Below, in pieces: positions 41,785 through 48,967 of a DNA stretch of 64,000 bases (position 1 is the first letter of the stretch; each line of letters begins with the position of its first letter). A program made the position numbers and the translations under genes. Origin of the DNA: a virus. The notes under the pieces were generated by a model, which was not told the origin of the DNA, searched no databases, and was given only the letters and a program-made list of their open reading frames with translations. The DNA lies in IMG/VR virus record IMGVR_UViG_3300009177_000036, positions 1 to 64,000 of that record, one strand, 5' to 3'.

Positions 41785-41886
41785 GTGACACATGCTGTGA
41801 CAACAGGGGCACAACTTATGACCCTGCGGCCCCGCCGCTCCCACACCCCTTACATCCTGCTTGACATCGGGGCCCCTGAATGTTAG
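41785..41886 (+). CDS. Possible 33-residue leader peptide
   Basis: GTG start with AAGGAG seven bases upstream; ends at a TAG inside the -10 box of the right divergent promoter. The product is unremarkable. Only the ribosome site supports it. The surrounding 41677-41860 region is otherwise non-coding with an AT-rich patch at 41700-41735. Confidence 0.3.
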   Translation: MTHAVTTGAQLMTLRPRRSHTPYILLDIGAPEC

Positions 41887-41889
41887 ATT
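41861..41889 (+). promoter_or_regulatory. Right divergent promoter (early arm)
   Basis: TTGACA, 17 bases, TGT-TAGATT (extended -10). A CACACCCCT copy lies at 41842-41850, just upstream of the -35. Confidence 0.7.
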
Positions 41890-41919
41890 GTGGCATCTTT
41901 TGTATAGGAGGGATCGATT

Positions 41920-42084
41920 ATGAAGCTATGGGCTTGGTCGCTGATTTTGGCAGGGGCGTTCGATATTGGGGTCTTCTTTTGGGGGCTGTGGTCCCAGGAC
42001 CTCGGATTCTTGCAGGCCCTGACGTTACCGGTTGGGGTTTTTGCTGTGAGTCAGGGGGCCATTGAATTGGAGCGGAGTCAATGA
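41920..42084 (+). CDS. 54-residue membrane protein, first early gene
   Basis: ATG eight bases after AGGAGG; product MKLWAWSLILAGAFDIGVFF onward has two hydrophobic segments separated by WSQDLG, so two spans are likely. TGA overlaps the ATG of the next gene (ATGA). First gene after the right promoter; a host-takeover or superinfection role is a guess. Confidence 0.7.
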   Translation: MKLWAWSLILAGAFDIGVFFWGLWSQDLGFLQALTLPVGVFAVSQGAIELERSQ

Positions 42085-42491
42085 TTGTCTTGGTTGATAT
42101 AGATGGGACGTTGACTCGGGACTTTCAGTGGGGTATGACCTGGGATGACGTAGACACCCAGACCCCCAATATACCGGTGATTTCTGTAGTTCAGGGCCTC
42201 GCTATGCAGGGCCATATTATTGTGGTGATGAGCTTTCGGCCCGAGTTCACGAGGCGCGCGACCGTGGCATGGCTCGATAAGTGGCATGTTCCATTCAAAA
42301 ATCTTTTGCTCCGCAGGGATGATGATCGAAGGTCAGCGCCGGAGGTTAAGCGGGAGATGGTTCAAAAAGTGAAAGATATGGGGCTGGGCCACGAGGTGTC
42401 CTTGGCGCTTGAAGATGATCCGAGGAATGCTGAGATGTTTAGGGATGAGGGGATTCAGACGATGATGGTCCTCCAGCCTGCGACAATTTGA
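42081..42491 (+). CDS. HAD-family phosphatase, Pnkp phosphatase-domain-like
   Basis: 136 residues: IVLVDIDGTLTRDF (motif I DxDGT), VVMSFRPE (motif II), KREMV and LALEDDPRNAEMFRDEGI (motif IV). Length, FRPEFTRRATVAWL and the motif IV surroundings parallel the N-terminal half of the kinase/phosphatase at 53892 (TTGRPEDHRSVTVEWL), which suggests a related stand-alone 3'-phosphatase. The motif II Thr/Ser is Ser here. Confidence 0.75.
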   Translation: MIVLVDIDGTLTRDFQWGMTWDDVDTQTPNIPVISVVQGLAMQGHIIVVMSFRPEFTRRATVAWLDKWHVPFKNLLLRRDDDRRSAPEVKREMVQKVKDMGLGHEVSLALEDDPRNAEMFRDEGIQTMMVLQPATI

Positions 42492-42505
42492 CACAGGGGT
42501 GTGAA

Positions 42506-42835
42506 ATGGATGCGTTTACGGGTGGTAAGTTCGCGGGCTGGTTCGAGGCCCTAGATTATATTGAAGGCTATCTTGATGAGCATGGATTGATGGTTGATAT
42601 ATTTAATTTAGTGAAACAAATGAGGAGCGCGGGGCCCGCGTCAGCGGGCATTTTAGCTGCAGGTTCTTCCGCGTCAGCGGCGACCGATACTCCCCCGCAA
42701 GGGGCGTCTGCGAAGCAGTTGGAGAAGGCGGTGTTAGATTATCCATATGGGTTGGATGCTAGTGCCTTTGAGCCTGGGACGGATATGTGGGATTTGGCCA
42801 TTCAGGTCAATTGGAAGTTGGGTCTGGGGAAATAG
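42506..42835 (+). CDS. Protein of unknown function
   Basis: 109 residues, acidic, with a low-complexity Ala/Ser/Pro linker in the middle (ASAGILAAGSSASAATDTPP). The ribosome site before ATG 42506 is part of an AGGGGTGTG motif copy. Not recognised. Confidence 0.55.
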   Translation: MDAFTGGKFAGWFEALDYIEGYLDEHGLMVDIFNLVKQMRSAGPASAGILAAGSSASAATDTPPQGASAKQLEKAVLDYPYGLDASAFEPGTDMWDLAIQVNWKLGLGK

Positions 42836-42837
42836 CT

Positions 42838-42924
42838 ATGGCCCTGATGTATGTTTTCTTCTGTGCGTTAGCACTGGTGTGGTGGATTATTGGGGGGCCC
42901 CGGGGCCCGGATGGGTTTGTATGA
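42838..42924 (+). CDS. 28-residue single-span membrane peptide
   Basis: Starts two bases after the previous stop; MALMYVFFCALALVWWIIGG is a full transmembrane helix followed by a short PRGPDGFV tail. Ribosome site CTGGGGA is fair. One of four such peptides in the early arm. Confidence 0.45.
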   Translation: MALMYVFFCALALVWWIIGGPRGPDGFV

Positions 42925-42951
42925 TGATGGGAACTTTCTTTGAGCTTAGCT

Positions 42952-43098
42952 CGGGCGAAGCCCGTTGGGCTGTTATTAGTTTAGCTAAGCCATTCTAAAA
43001 TTTTTATTTTTTGTGCTATTGGTCTCTCGTGTAGCGAAAATTTTGTACGAACTACCCCCCTAAAGAATAAAATCACCCTGGAGTCCCTTTTGGGGGAC
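42952..43098. terminator. Intergenic terminator region (no gene)
   Basis: Between convergent small genes. CGGGC-GAA-GCCCG (42952-42964) nested inside GCTTAGCT...AGCTAAGC (42944-42990), then an AT-rich stretch, then GTCCC-TTTTGG-GGGAC (43083-43098) followed by CCCCTCTTT. Likely bidirectional termination. Confidence 0.45.
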
Positions 43099-43145
43099 CC
43101 CCTCTTTAAAAGAACCTTCCCCCTTGGGTCCTCGGGCCGCTGGGC

Positions 43146-43325
43146 TCACGCCCGGAGGATTAGGGCCGCGCCGATGGCTGCGATGAAGGCGAGGTAGGCG
43201 CAGCAGGCTGCGAAGTCCCGGGCCGTGAGGGTGAGGGCGTGGCCCCGGTGCGTGAGGCTTAGGCCCTCGGTCGTCAGGGTTGCCTTAGTGCGGTACAGCG
43301 TGGGGTAGGCGTTCCGGTAGGTCAT
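43146..43325 (-). CDS. Small tail-anchored-type membrane protein
   Basis: 59 residues on the minus strand within the plus early arm; a C-terminal hydrophobic segment (AYLAFIAAIGAALIL). TTGGAG precedes ATG 43325. The first GTTTAAAC of the local cluster is in its leader (43341). Confidence 0.45.
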   Translation of the reverse strand: MTYRNAYPTLYRTKATLTTEGLSLTHRGHALTLTARDFAACCAYLAFIAAIGAALILRA

Positions 43326-43398
43326 GGGGCGGCTCCAAGTGTTTAAACGATTGCTATTGCCCATGGTAGGCTCGCTTCGCTCGGGCTGACCAGTGCAG

Positions 43399-43476
43399 TT
43401 ATTGCATGGCTGCTTTGCATTCTTTGCACTTGTGCGGGATGTTTAAACGGTGGCACATTGGGCAGGTCAGCGCCAA
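43399..43476 (-). CDS. Possible 25-residue zinc-ribbon peptide
   Basis: Minus frame reads TCPMCHRLNIPHKCKECK, a compact CxxC...CxxC site, with TTG start and TAA stop. No clear ribosome site, so only the cysteine pattern supports it. A plus-strand reading through the same bases lacks any motif. Confidence 0.35.
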   Translation of the reverse strand: MALTCPMCHRLNIPHKCKECKAAMQ

Positions 43477-43543
43477 GCGAAACAACTTGGGCCGAGCCGG
43501 GGACTGCGATAGTGTCCCCACCCCTTATGGGCGGAGTCCACTT

Positions 43544-43762
43544 ATGTGCGAAGCACGACCGGTGGCTTATGTGATTGTCGATAGACGGACTGGGCGGCAG
43601 GTGGGCAAGCCTTATAGCTATGAGCAGCGCAATCGGTGCCGGGCCCGGGTTGATAGATTGGATTTGGAGTACGGTGCGTACCGGTATTCTGCCCAGCCAG
43701 TCTACGAGAGCCCTAACTTGAACAACGTTCAATCCAACACCCCCGGCTCCACCAATCTGTGA
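43544..43762 (+). CDS. Small protein of unknown function
   Basis: 72 residues; a beta-hairpin/helix pattern (VAYVIVDRRTGRQVGKPYSYEQRNRCRARVD) typical of small phage proteins. CGGAG precedes the ATG; the first codons form a GTGC-GAA-GCAC hairpin. An upstream ATG at 43406 would add 46 poorly conserved-looking residues. Confidence 0.5.
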   Translation: MCEARPVAYVIVDRRTGRQVGKPYSYEQRNRCRARVDRLDLEYGAYRYSAQPVYESPNLNNVQSNTPGSTNL

Positions 43763-43792
43763 AAAATCACACATATAACCATTCGGTTATAT
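43758..43792. promoter_or_regulatory. Two adjacent inverted repeats in an AT-rich leader
   Basis: TGTGA-AAAA-TCACA (43758-43771), overlapping the previous stop codon, then ATATAACC-ATTC-GGTTATAT (43773-43792), 60 bases before the next ATG. Candidate operator and/or promoter region for 43851 onward. Confidence 0.4.
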
Positions 43793-43850
43793 AAAGAAAC
43801 CTTTATATCGCCACAATCCGCCCCTTCGGGGGACTAAGAGAGGATCAATC

Positions 43851-44129
43851 ATGACCTACTATGCCTCCGACTTCGGGTATCGCCCCGCCTCCGCATGCAT
43901 CGATTGCGGTTCGTTTGAAATGCCATGTTGCTATCGCGGGTCGACCGATGCTCATGTGGCCTACCACCACGCCCACGTTAAGGACCTGGAGATTATCGAC
44001 ATACTCCACACCCATTGTGCTTACTTCAAGGGCGGGCGTACATGGGCTCACACTCGTGCCACCATAGGCCTGCCCTTCGACATCGTCGAAGACATTTGGA
44101 CCGACATGGCCATTGGATATACTGGCTGA
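43851..44129 (+). CDS. Cys/His-rich protein of unknown function
   Basis: 92 residues with CIDC, PCC and several His (HVAYHHAHV, HTHCAYF), suggesting metal binding. GAGAGG precedes the ATG. A CCCGC-TTC-GCGGG hairpin (44137-44149) follows its stop. Confidence 0.55.
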   Translation: MTYYASDFGYRPASACIDCGSFEMPCCYRGSTDAHVAYHHAHVKDLEIIDILHTHCAYFKGGRTWAHTRATIGLPFDIVEDIWTDMAIGYTG

Positions 44130-44240
44130 CGCCAGCCCCGCTTCGCGGGCATAGCTGACCTGCAGTAAATGCATTAGGGCTGGGCTGCCATAGCTGGTAG
44201 TCTGGCCCTAGTCGTTTAAACGCCCCAACGGAGACCAATC

Positions 44241-44555
44241 ATGGCTTATCAGACTAAATATGGTGCGTACATTTCCCTGGGCTCTGTGTCATGGGGAACC
44301 TTGCGTTCTGAGGATTTGCTTCGTAGTTTCCTTGCCGAACTGGATCGCGTGCGGCCTTTTAACGAGCGATCCCTTCGGTTCGACATCAAAGAATACCTCG
44401 AAGGCCAGCGTTTGGAAGATGAATATGCGGCGGAATTGGTTGAGCGTGCCTTTGATTCGCTTAACAACGTCGCCCCTCCCGGTATGTACTTTGGAGCCCA
44501 TGAGGGGGACGGCTCAGACTTCGGATGGTGGGAAATGTCAGGAGACGATCAATGA
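44241..44555 (+). CDS. Protein of unknown function
   Basis: 104 residues, acidic alpha/beta (WGTLRSEDLLRSFLAELDRV, then GDGSDFGWWE at the end). Small early phage protein type; overlaps the SprT-like gene by ATGA. A GTTTAAAC lies in its leader (44214). Confidence 0.6.
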   Translation: MAYQTKYGAYISLGSVSWGTLRSEDLLRSFLAELDRVRPFNERSLRFDIKEYLEGQRLEDEYAAELVERAFDSLNNVAPPGMYFGAHEGDGSDFGWWEMSGDDQ

Positions 44556-45184
44556 TCGATCAACCCGAACCGTATGCGACCCGTGAGCAATGGCTTGAAG
44601 CCGCCGTATTTGAAATGCGGCCACTCTACCTTGCGGCGGGTCAGCCTGTCCCCGTTGCCCTAAAGGTGTCGTGCGGCTTTGCTCAAGGCAAGAAAAAGGC
44701 CATTGGCCAGTGTTGGAGCGACGCAAACTCCGAGGGTCATGTCTTCGAGCTTTTCATATCGCCGGTCTTGTCGGACCACACTGAAGTCCTAGCTACTCTA
44801 GCCCACGAAGTGGCGCATGCTTGCGTCGGTGTTGACGTTGGCCACAAGAAGCCGTTTAAACAACTTGTGACCAAGATCGGGCTTGAAGGCAAGGTCACTG
44901 CGACAGTGGCGGGCCCGGCGTTTAAACAGTCAATCGGCCCGATCCTCGAAAAGCTTGGGCCCTATCCTCATGCACGTTTAAACACTGAGACGGCGAAGGG
45001 AGGTTCCAAGAAGCAAACCACACGCCTACTCAAGGCCGAATGCCCGCTCTGTGGATACACTGTCCGCGTGACCAAGAAATGGGTGGATGAAGTCGGCGCG
45101 CCCCACTGCCCGGCCCATGGTGCTATGGACATTGACGGACTGCCAGGGGCAGAAGAACCGGACGATGAGACCATAGACGAATGA
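44552..45184 (+). CDS. SprT-like zinc metalloprotease
   Basis: 210 residues. LATLAHEVAHACVGVDVGHKKPF gives the HExxH plus downstream GH zinc site of SprT-like proteases; the C-terminus has a second zinc ribbon (CPLCGYTV...PHCPAHG). The cellular relative SPRTN degrades proteins crosslinked to DNA; a phage role in clearing DNA-bound proteins or defence factors is plausible. Three GTTTAAAC palindromes lie in this gene (44854, 44920, 44976). Followed by a strong terminator. Confidence 0.75.
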   Translation: MIDQPEPYATREQWLEAAVFEMRPLYLAAGQPVPVALKVSCGFAQGKKKAIGQCWSDANSEGHVFELFISPVLSDHTEVLATLAHEVAHACVGVDVGHKKPFKQLVTKIGLEGKVTATVAGPAFKQSIGPILEKLGPYPHARLNTETAKGGSKKQTTRLLKAECPLCGYTVRVTKKWVDEVGAPHCPAHGAMDIDGLPGAEEPDDETIDE

Positions 45185-45207
45185 ACCTTGGACTATATCA
45201 CAACTAG

Positions 45208-45231
45208 AGGGGCTTCGGCCCCTTTCTTTTT
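45208..45231 (+). terminator. Rho-independent terminator
   Basis: AGGGGC-TTCG-GCCCCT with the stable UUCG loop followed by TTCTTTTT, 24 bases after the SprT-like stop codon. Confidence 0.8.
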
Positions 45232-45279
45232 GCATACCAGATATGCATTAATTGCACAAGACATTTCCCGACCTATGGT
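45231..45279 (+). promoter_or_regulatory. Palindrome and possible promoter after the terminator
   Basis: TGCATA-CCAGA-TATGCA (45231-45247), then TTGCAC, 16 bases, TATGGT (45252-45279). Restarting transcription after the terminator makes sense, but the spacing is short for this phage's pattern. Confidence 0.4.
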
Positions 45280-45312
45280 GCATCGTTTCTTTGCAACAGG
45301 AGTACAGGCATC

Positions 45313-45480
45313 ATGACCAAAAAAGACTTCCAACTTATTGCCAATGCCATCAACAGTCTCTCGCTTCCCATTGACACTAAGGAGACGGTGGCTAAAACCT
45401 TCGCCGCCTACCTGCGGACCACAAACCCTCGCTTCGATCAGTTCCGCTTTATCGAAGCCTGTATCGGTTCCCCCAAATGA
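45313..45480 (+). CDS. 55-residue conserved phage protein
   Basis: Product starts MTKKDFQLIANAINSL and ends FDQFRFIEACIG, a pattern seen in many small phage proteins (helix, short loop, NPRFD, RF..AC). ATG overlaps none upstream; stop overlaps the next start (ATGA). Function unknown. Confidence 0.65.
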   Translation: MTKKDFQLIANAINSLSLPIDTKETVAKTFAAYLRTTNPRFDQFRFIEACIGSPK

Positions 45481-45779
45481 CCCCGAAACATACCCCCGGA
45501 CCTTGGAAGGTTCGCAAATATGCCGGAGGCAAACGGGCCGAAGTGGTTGGTGCACCTATGCGGGATGATTTGTGGTCTCCCTTGGTTGCCCAAATGAGTT
45601 TTCATCCTGACGCTCGCGAAGAGGCAATCGCCAACGCTCACATAATTGCCGCTGCACTTGATATACTGGAAGCGCTAGAAGGCGTAAACCGGTTCAACCA
45701 AGGTAAGTCGGATATGCCTTGGGAACTTCATCAAGAACAGATTGACGCAGCAATTGCCAAAGTCCGGGGGCAATCATGA
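45477..45779 (+). CDS. Conserved phage protein with HTPGPW start
   Basis: 100 residues. HTPGPWKVRK start, a middle domain with REEAIANAHIIAAALDILEALE helix and a helical end. This family is very common in phages and has no known function. ATGA overlaps at both ends. Confidence 0.6.
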   Translation: MTPKHTPGPWKVRKYAGGKRAEVVGAPMRDDLWSPLVAQMSFHPDAREEAIANAHIIAAALDILEALEGVNRFNQGKSDMPWELHQEQIDAAIAKVRGQS

Positions 45780-45931
45780 CCGACCGGCCTAAGGTTGACC
45801 CTCGCGACCCTGACCCGACCCGGGAAGGTATCTTCCAGTACCACAATTGCTGGCGATGCGACGACGGCAAGAAGGCTTGCCCCCTGGGGTCTCCCTCCCG
45901 TTGTGACTATCCACGAGCAAGGAACGATTAG
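45776..45931 (+). CDS. 51-residue cysteine-rich protein
   Basis: NCWRCDDGKKACPLGSPSRC gives four Cys in a zinc-binding-like array near the C-terminus; a common small phage protein type. ATG overlaps the previous TGA. Confidence 0.6.
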   Translation: MTDRPKVDPRDPDPTREGIFQYHNCWRCDDGKKACPLGSPSRCDYPRARND

Positions 45932-45934
45932 GCC

Positions 45935-46114
45935 ATGAGTATCTATAAAGAGCAATTCCAGTATGAGTGGGACGCCATCTATGATGACGCCATCGACCGG
46001 GGCTTAACGGAGGGGCAGGCGTCTGCTATAGCAGATACCCTCGCTTTGGGCCGTTTAAACAATAGGTTAGCGGACATGGCAGATATGTTGCGCGACCGTG
46101 CAAAAGAGGCTTGA
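45935..46114 (+). CDS. 59-residue helical protein
   Basis: Helical, acidic first half (YEWDAIYDDAIDRGLTEGQA). Three bases after the previous stop, one before the next start. Carries a GTTTAAAC at 46052 (codons Arg-Leu-Asn). Function unknown. Confidence 0.55.
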   Translation: MSIYKEQFQYEWDAIYDDAIDRGLTEGQASAIADTLALGRLNNRLADMADMLRDRAKEA

Positions 46115-46115
46115 C

Positions 46116-46298
46116 ATGAACCGGGGATTGTTTACGATAACAGTTCAACGTGTCGACGGTACTTCATCGGAAGTTCAGGCCATGGATCGAAATGCAGCGT
46201 TTAAACGCTTCGAGCAGGCCCGGGGTCTTGTGGATGCCCTAAGGGTTCAACTTCGTGAGGGGCAACAGCTTATTGCCTCGGACAATCTGGGAGACTGA
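46116..46298 (+). CDS. 60-residue protein of unknown function
   Basis: Beta-hairpin start (LFTITVQRVDGTSSEVQAMDRNAAFKRFEQARG) and helix: a small fold often seen in phage early genes. Starts one base after the previous TGA. GTTTAAAC at 46199. Confidence 0.55.
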   Translation: MNRGLFTITVQRVDGTSSEVQAMDRNAAFKRFEQARGLVDALRVQLREGQQLIASDNLGD

Positions 46299-46299
46299 C

Positions 46300-47754
46300 A
46301 TGCCCAACAATGACGATGATTTTTTTGAACTGCTGTCCTACACCTCTCCGGGAGTTTCGATTTCGACAATGTCACCTCGGTGGATGTTGGTGGATGGCCC
46401 CACCCTTCTCCGGCCCGAAAGTGAATTCCGGCGTTTCGTTAACTGGGCTAAAGGACTGCGGAACAATCGGTTTTCTCATACTAATCTTTGGTTTTTCGAG
46501 CAGTTGAAGGAATTCTCGAAAGGCGACTTTGCCCGCGCCACGCGCTTTGTCTATTGGCTCAACCGTGAGCAGATTGCGGAATGCGTCGAGTGCGGTACGT
46601 GGCTACCCGACCGTTTCGTTGAATTCGGGACCGGGATGCCGACCCTTGGAGTTTGCCCTTCCTGTGCTTCGGACTATGAGTGGTCAGAGCGGGCCCAGAG
46701 CTTCATTCACTCAAATGACTGGGATGAGGACCTCCACGCAAATCGGCCCTCTCCAATTCATGATTATAGTTATAATGTTCTCGACATGTACAACGAATTC
46801 ATTGCGGCCCCCGGGGAGCGGTGGAACGAAGAAACAATGTTCATGGGCATTGAGCTTGAGGTTGAGCGCCCTTCTGAATTCAATGTCGAAAACGAGATCG
46901 GCCTCGACAATCTCCTGGGGGAAAACAAGTTCGGTATTCTGAAGTACGATGGTTCGCTGGACAATGGTTTCGAGCTTGTCACTGTCCCCGCGACCTTCGC
47001 CTACCACACCGGCCCCGCCAGCCCCTGGCCAGAGCTTCTTAAGCATATGCGCGACCAAGGCTTGCGGTCCTTCGATACCACAACCTGCGGCTTGCACGTA
47101 CACGTCTCCAAAGCGGCGATTTCCCACCTAACACAGGGGAAACTTGTAGAATTCGTCAATTCGCAGCACAACCGGGCTTTCATCCAATCCATCGCCCAAC
47201 GTCGTCTTGAAGGTGGCCATAGTTACGCGCCCCTCAAGGAAGAACATGATCTGATGTGGGGTTGGAGGCACCGCGACGATATTGTTGTTCGGAAGACTTC
47301 AAGGCCCGAGCTTACGTGTGACTGCGACGCCTGCCGGTCTGAGCATAGGGATAGGCTGCGCCGCTACGAAGCGATTATGGCCGAGCTTCAACCCTCGAAT
47401 GTTCGGAAGGTCCGGTCAAAGAAACTCTATACTTTCGACTGGGACCATGACGAGCGGTATTCCTCTATCAATCTCACTAATGCCGAGACGGTGGAGTTTC
47501 GTATTTTCAAGGGTACCCTTTCCCAAAATGGGCTTTACAGGTATCTCGAATTCGTGCACTCTATCCTCTCCTATCTGCCCCAGGTGGGGATCACGGAACT
47601 CGGCCACGAAGATTTTTGCAAATGGGTTGCCCGCAAGGGTCGGAAGTCCTACCCCCATTTGCTACGGTGGATGCAGGTAAAGGGCCACCTCCCGGCTCCG
47701 CGCCACATACCCCCGGACCGCGTCACTCTCGAAAGGAACCAACTATGTGCTTGA
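46300..47754 (+). CDS. Amidoligase-family protein
   Basis: 484 residues. Residues 1-175 include a zinc-ribbon-like ECVECGTWL...CPSC. From about 190 the amidoligase (GCS-like ATP-grasp relatives, Amidoligase_2) signature is visible: GIELEVE, LKYDGSLDNGFELVT, TCGLHVHVS, and ETVEFRIFKGTL near the end, the usual metal/ATP-binding order. Family members form amide bonds, proposed to modify proteins or small metabolites. It is followed by a class II glutamine amidotransferase with a 10-base overlap, a pairing noted for amidoligases by Iyer, Aravind and colleagues. Confidence 0.75.
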   Translation: MPNNDDDFFELLSYTSPGVSISTMSPRWMLVDGPTLLRPESEFRRFVNWAKGLRNNRFSHTNLWFFEQLKEFSKGDFARATRFVYWLNREQIAECVECGTWLPDRFVEFGTGMPTLGVCPSCASDYEWSERAQSFIHSNDWDEDLHANRPSPIHDYSYNVLDMYNEFIAAPGERWNEETMFMGIELEVERPSEFNVENEIGLDNLLGENKFGILKYDGSLDNGFELVTVPATFAYHTGPASPWPELLKHMRDQGLRSFDTTTCGLHVHVSKAAISHLTQGKLVEFVNSQHNRAFIQSIAQRRLEGGHSYAPLKEEHDLMWGWRHRDDIVVRKTSRPELTCDCDACRSEHRDRLRRYEAIMAELQPSNVRKVRSKKLYTFDWDHDERYSSINLTNAETVEFRIFKGTLSQNGLYRYLEFVHSILSYLPQVGITELGHEDFCKWVARKGRKSYPHLLRWMQVKGHLPAPRHIPPDRVTLERNQLCA

Positions 47755-48650
47755 TCGTTATCAAAGAGCCCGGCATTGAAATCCCCCCGGAAGACATATA
47801 CAACTCCTACTCCCATAACCCTGACGGGTGGGGCCTCATGTGGGCTAAGGAAGGGAAGCTTCGGACCCTTAAGGGGCTGGGGCACATCCAACATGCCATG
47901 AGCTACCTCGACGGGCTGAAGGACGAAAAGGTCTATTTCCATATGCGCTTCGCCACCCAAGGTGGGGTCAATCTGGAAAACGCCCACCCTTACCCGGTGC
48001 TGAATTTTGCCGACCATGGGGTCGACCTGCACATGATGCATAACGGGGTCCTCTCCAACGATCTGGACTTCATCGATGACCGGTCAGACACTTGGCACCT
48101 CGCGGCGATCCTGACCACTTGCTTTGCGAAGAACCAAGGTGAGCCCCTTTTCGACCGGGACTTCCAAGAATACCTGGGCAACGCGGTCCGGGGCTCCAAG
48201 CTCGTCTTCCTGTTCGGCGATGGCCGGGAGGTTATCATTAACGAACAGGACGGCTGGCGCTGCAAGAAAACCAACCTGTGGTATTCCAACACCTATAGCC
48301 TTATGCCCTATCGGGACTACACGGAGAAAAAAGGCGACTGGGTCGTCGAGGGGGGCTGCTACGTCTTCAAGCCCAATAGTTCCAGCCTGAAGGTCCCGGC
48401 CCTGGGGGCCCCCGCCGATGAGCATCGGGACTTCTTTGCGGACCTTGATAACCGGCTCAACACCGAACAGGCTTACGAAGAGGTTTTCGGGGAACTGGGC
48501 GAAGATCACTACGGGGGGCCGTATGTCGATCTCGTGGACAAGCTGGGCGACCTCTACATGGCCGACATTGAAAGCCTCGTGGCCAACAATCCCCAAGAGG
48601 CCGTGGAAATGCTGATGCAGGCCCGCGCCAAGCTCTGGGGCCCTCTCTAA
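47745..48650 (+). CDS. Class II glutamine amidotransferase-like Ntn hydrolase
   Basis: 301 residues beginning Met-Cys (MCLIVIKEPG), so Met removal exposes the Cys nucleophile. YSHNPDGWGLMWA, HMRFATQGG and LHMMHNGVL match GAT-II (YafJ-like) motifs. It should release ammonia from glutamine or an analogue for the amidoligase upstream. The C-terminal 80 residues are acidic and helical. AAAGGAACC precedes ATG 47745. Confidence 0.8.
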   Translation: MCLIVIKEPGIEIPPEDIYNSYSHNPDGWGLMWAKEGKLRTLKGLGHIQHAMSYLDGLKDEKVYFHMRFATQGGVNLENAHPYPVLNFADHGVDLHMMHNGVLSNDLDFIDDRSDTWHLAAILTTCFAKNQGEPLFDRDFQEYLGNAVRGSKLVFLFGDGREVIINEQDGWRCKKTNLWYSNTYSLMPYRDYTEKKGDWVVEGGCYVFKPNSSSLKVPALGAPADEHRDFFADLDNRLNTEQAYEEVFGELGEDHYGGPYVDLVDKLGDLYMADIESLVANNPQEAVEMLMQARAKLWGPL

Positions 48651-48697
48651 CCTTAGTTGCGGAACCCCTCAATAATACAACTTAATGGAGTCTTGAG

Positions 48698-48967
48698 ATG
48701 GGAATTAAGACAGCTAAAGAATTCGCGGACCGCATTCTAACCCTTGTGACTGAGGTGGAAGGGAGTGCGGCCCCTATTGTAACCGTGGGCGTCATTGACG
48801 CGGCGGCTAACATCCTGGTCGTTTGTGGGAACGGGTCCCCGAACACTCTGGAGAGCGCCATTCACACCCTTTCCGTCTATTTCACACACTACGCGGAAAT
48901 TCTGAGGCAAAAGGGTGGCACCCCGCAAATGATGGCCGATGCTGAGCGCCGGAGGAAACTCAATTGA
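48698..48967 (+). CDS. Protein of unknown function in the amidoligase operon
   Basis: 89 residues, alpha/beta (PIVTVGVIDAAANILVVCGNG strand pair and helices). Not recognised. TGGAG lies before the ATG; overlaps the next gene by ATGA-type spacing. Confidence 0.55.
   Translation: MGIKTAKEFADRILTLVTEVEGSAAPIVTVGVIDAAANILVVCGNGSPNTLESAIHTLSVYFTHYAEILRQKGGTPQMMADAERRRKLN

Larger units (their letters stand above)
43341..46206. repeat. Cluster of eight GTTTAAAC palindromes
   Basis: Copies start at 43341, 43441, 44214, 44854, 44920, 44976, 46052 and 46199; three more lie at 5529, 26082 and 51854. They occur both between and inside genes and in several reading frames (Phe-Lys, Leu-Asn). Confidence 0.85.

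Noticed and set aside
41880-42065. 61-residue plus-strand frame
   Set aside because: The overlapping frame from ATG 41920 has AGGAGG and encodes a coherent membrane protein that couples to the next gene.
43758-43771. CRP binding site
   Set aside because: The half-sites match TGTGA/TCACA but the spacer is 4 rather than 6 bases.
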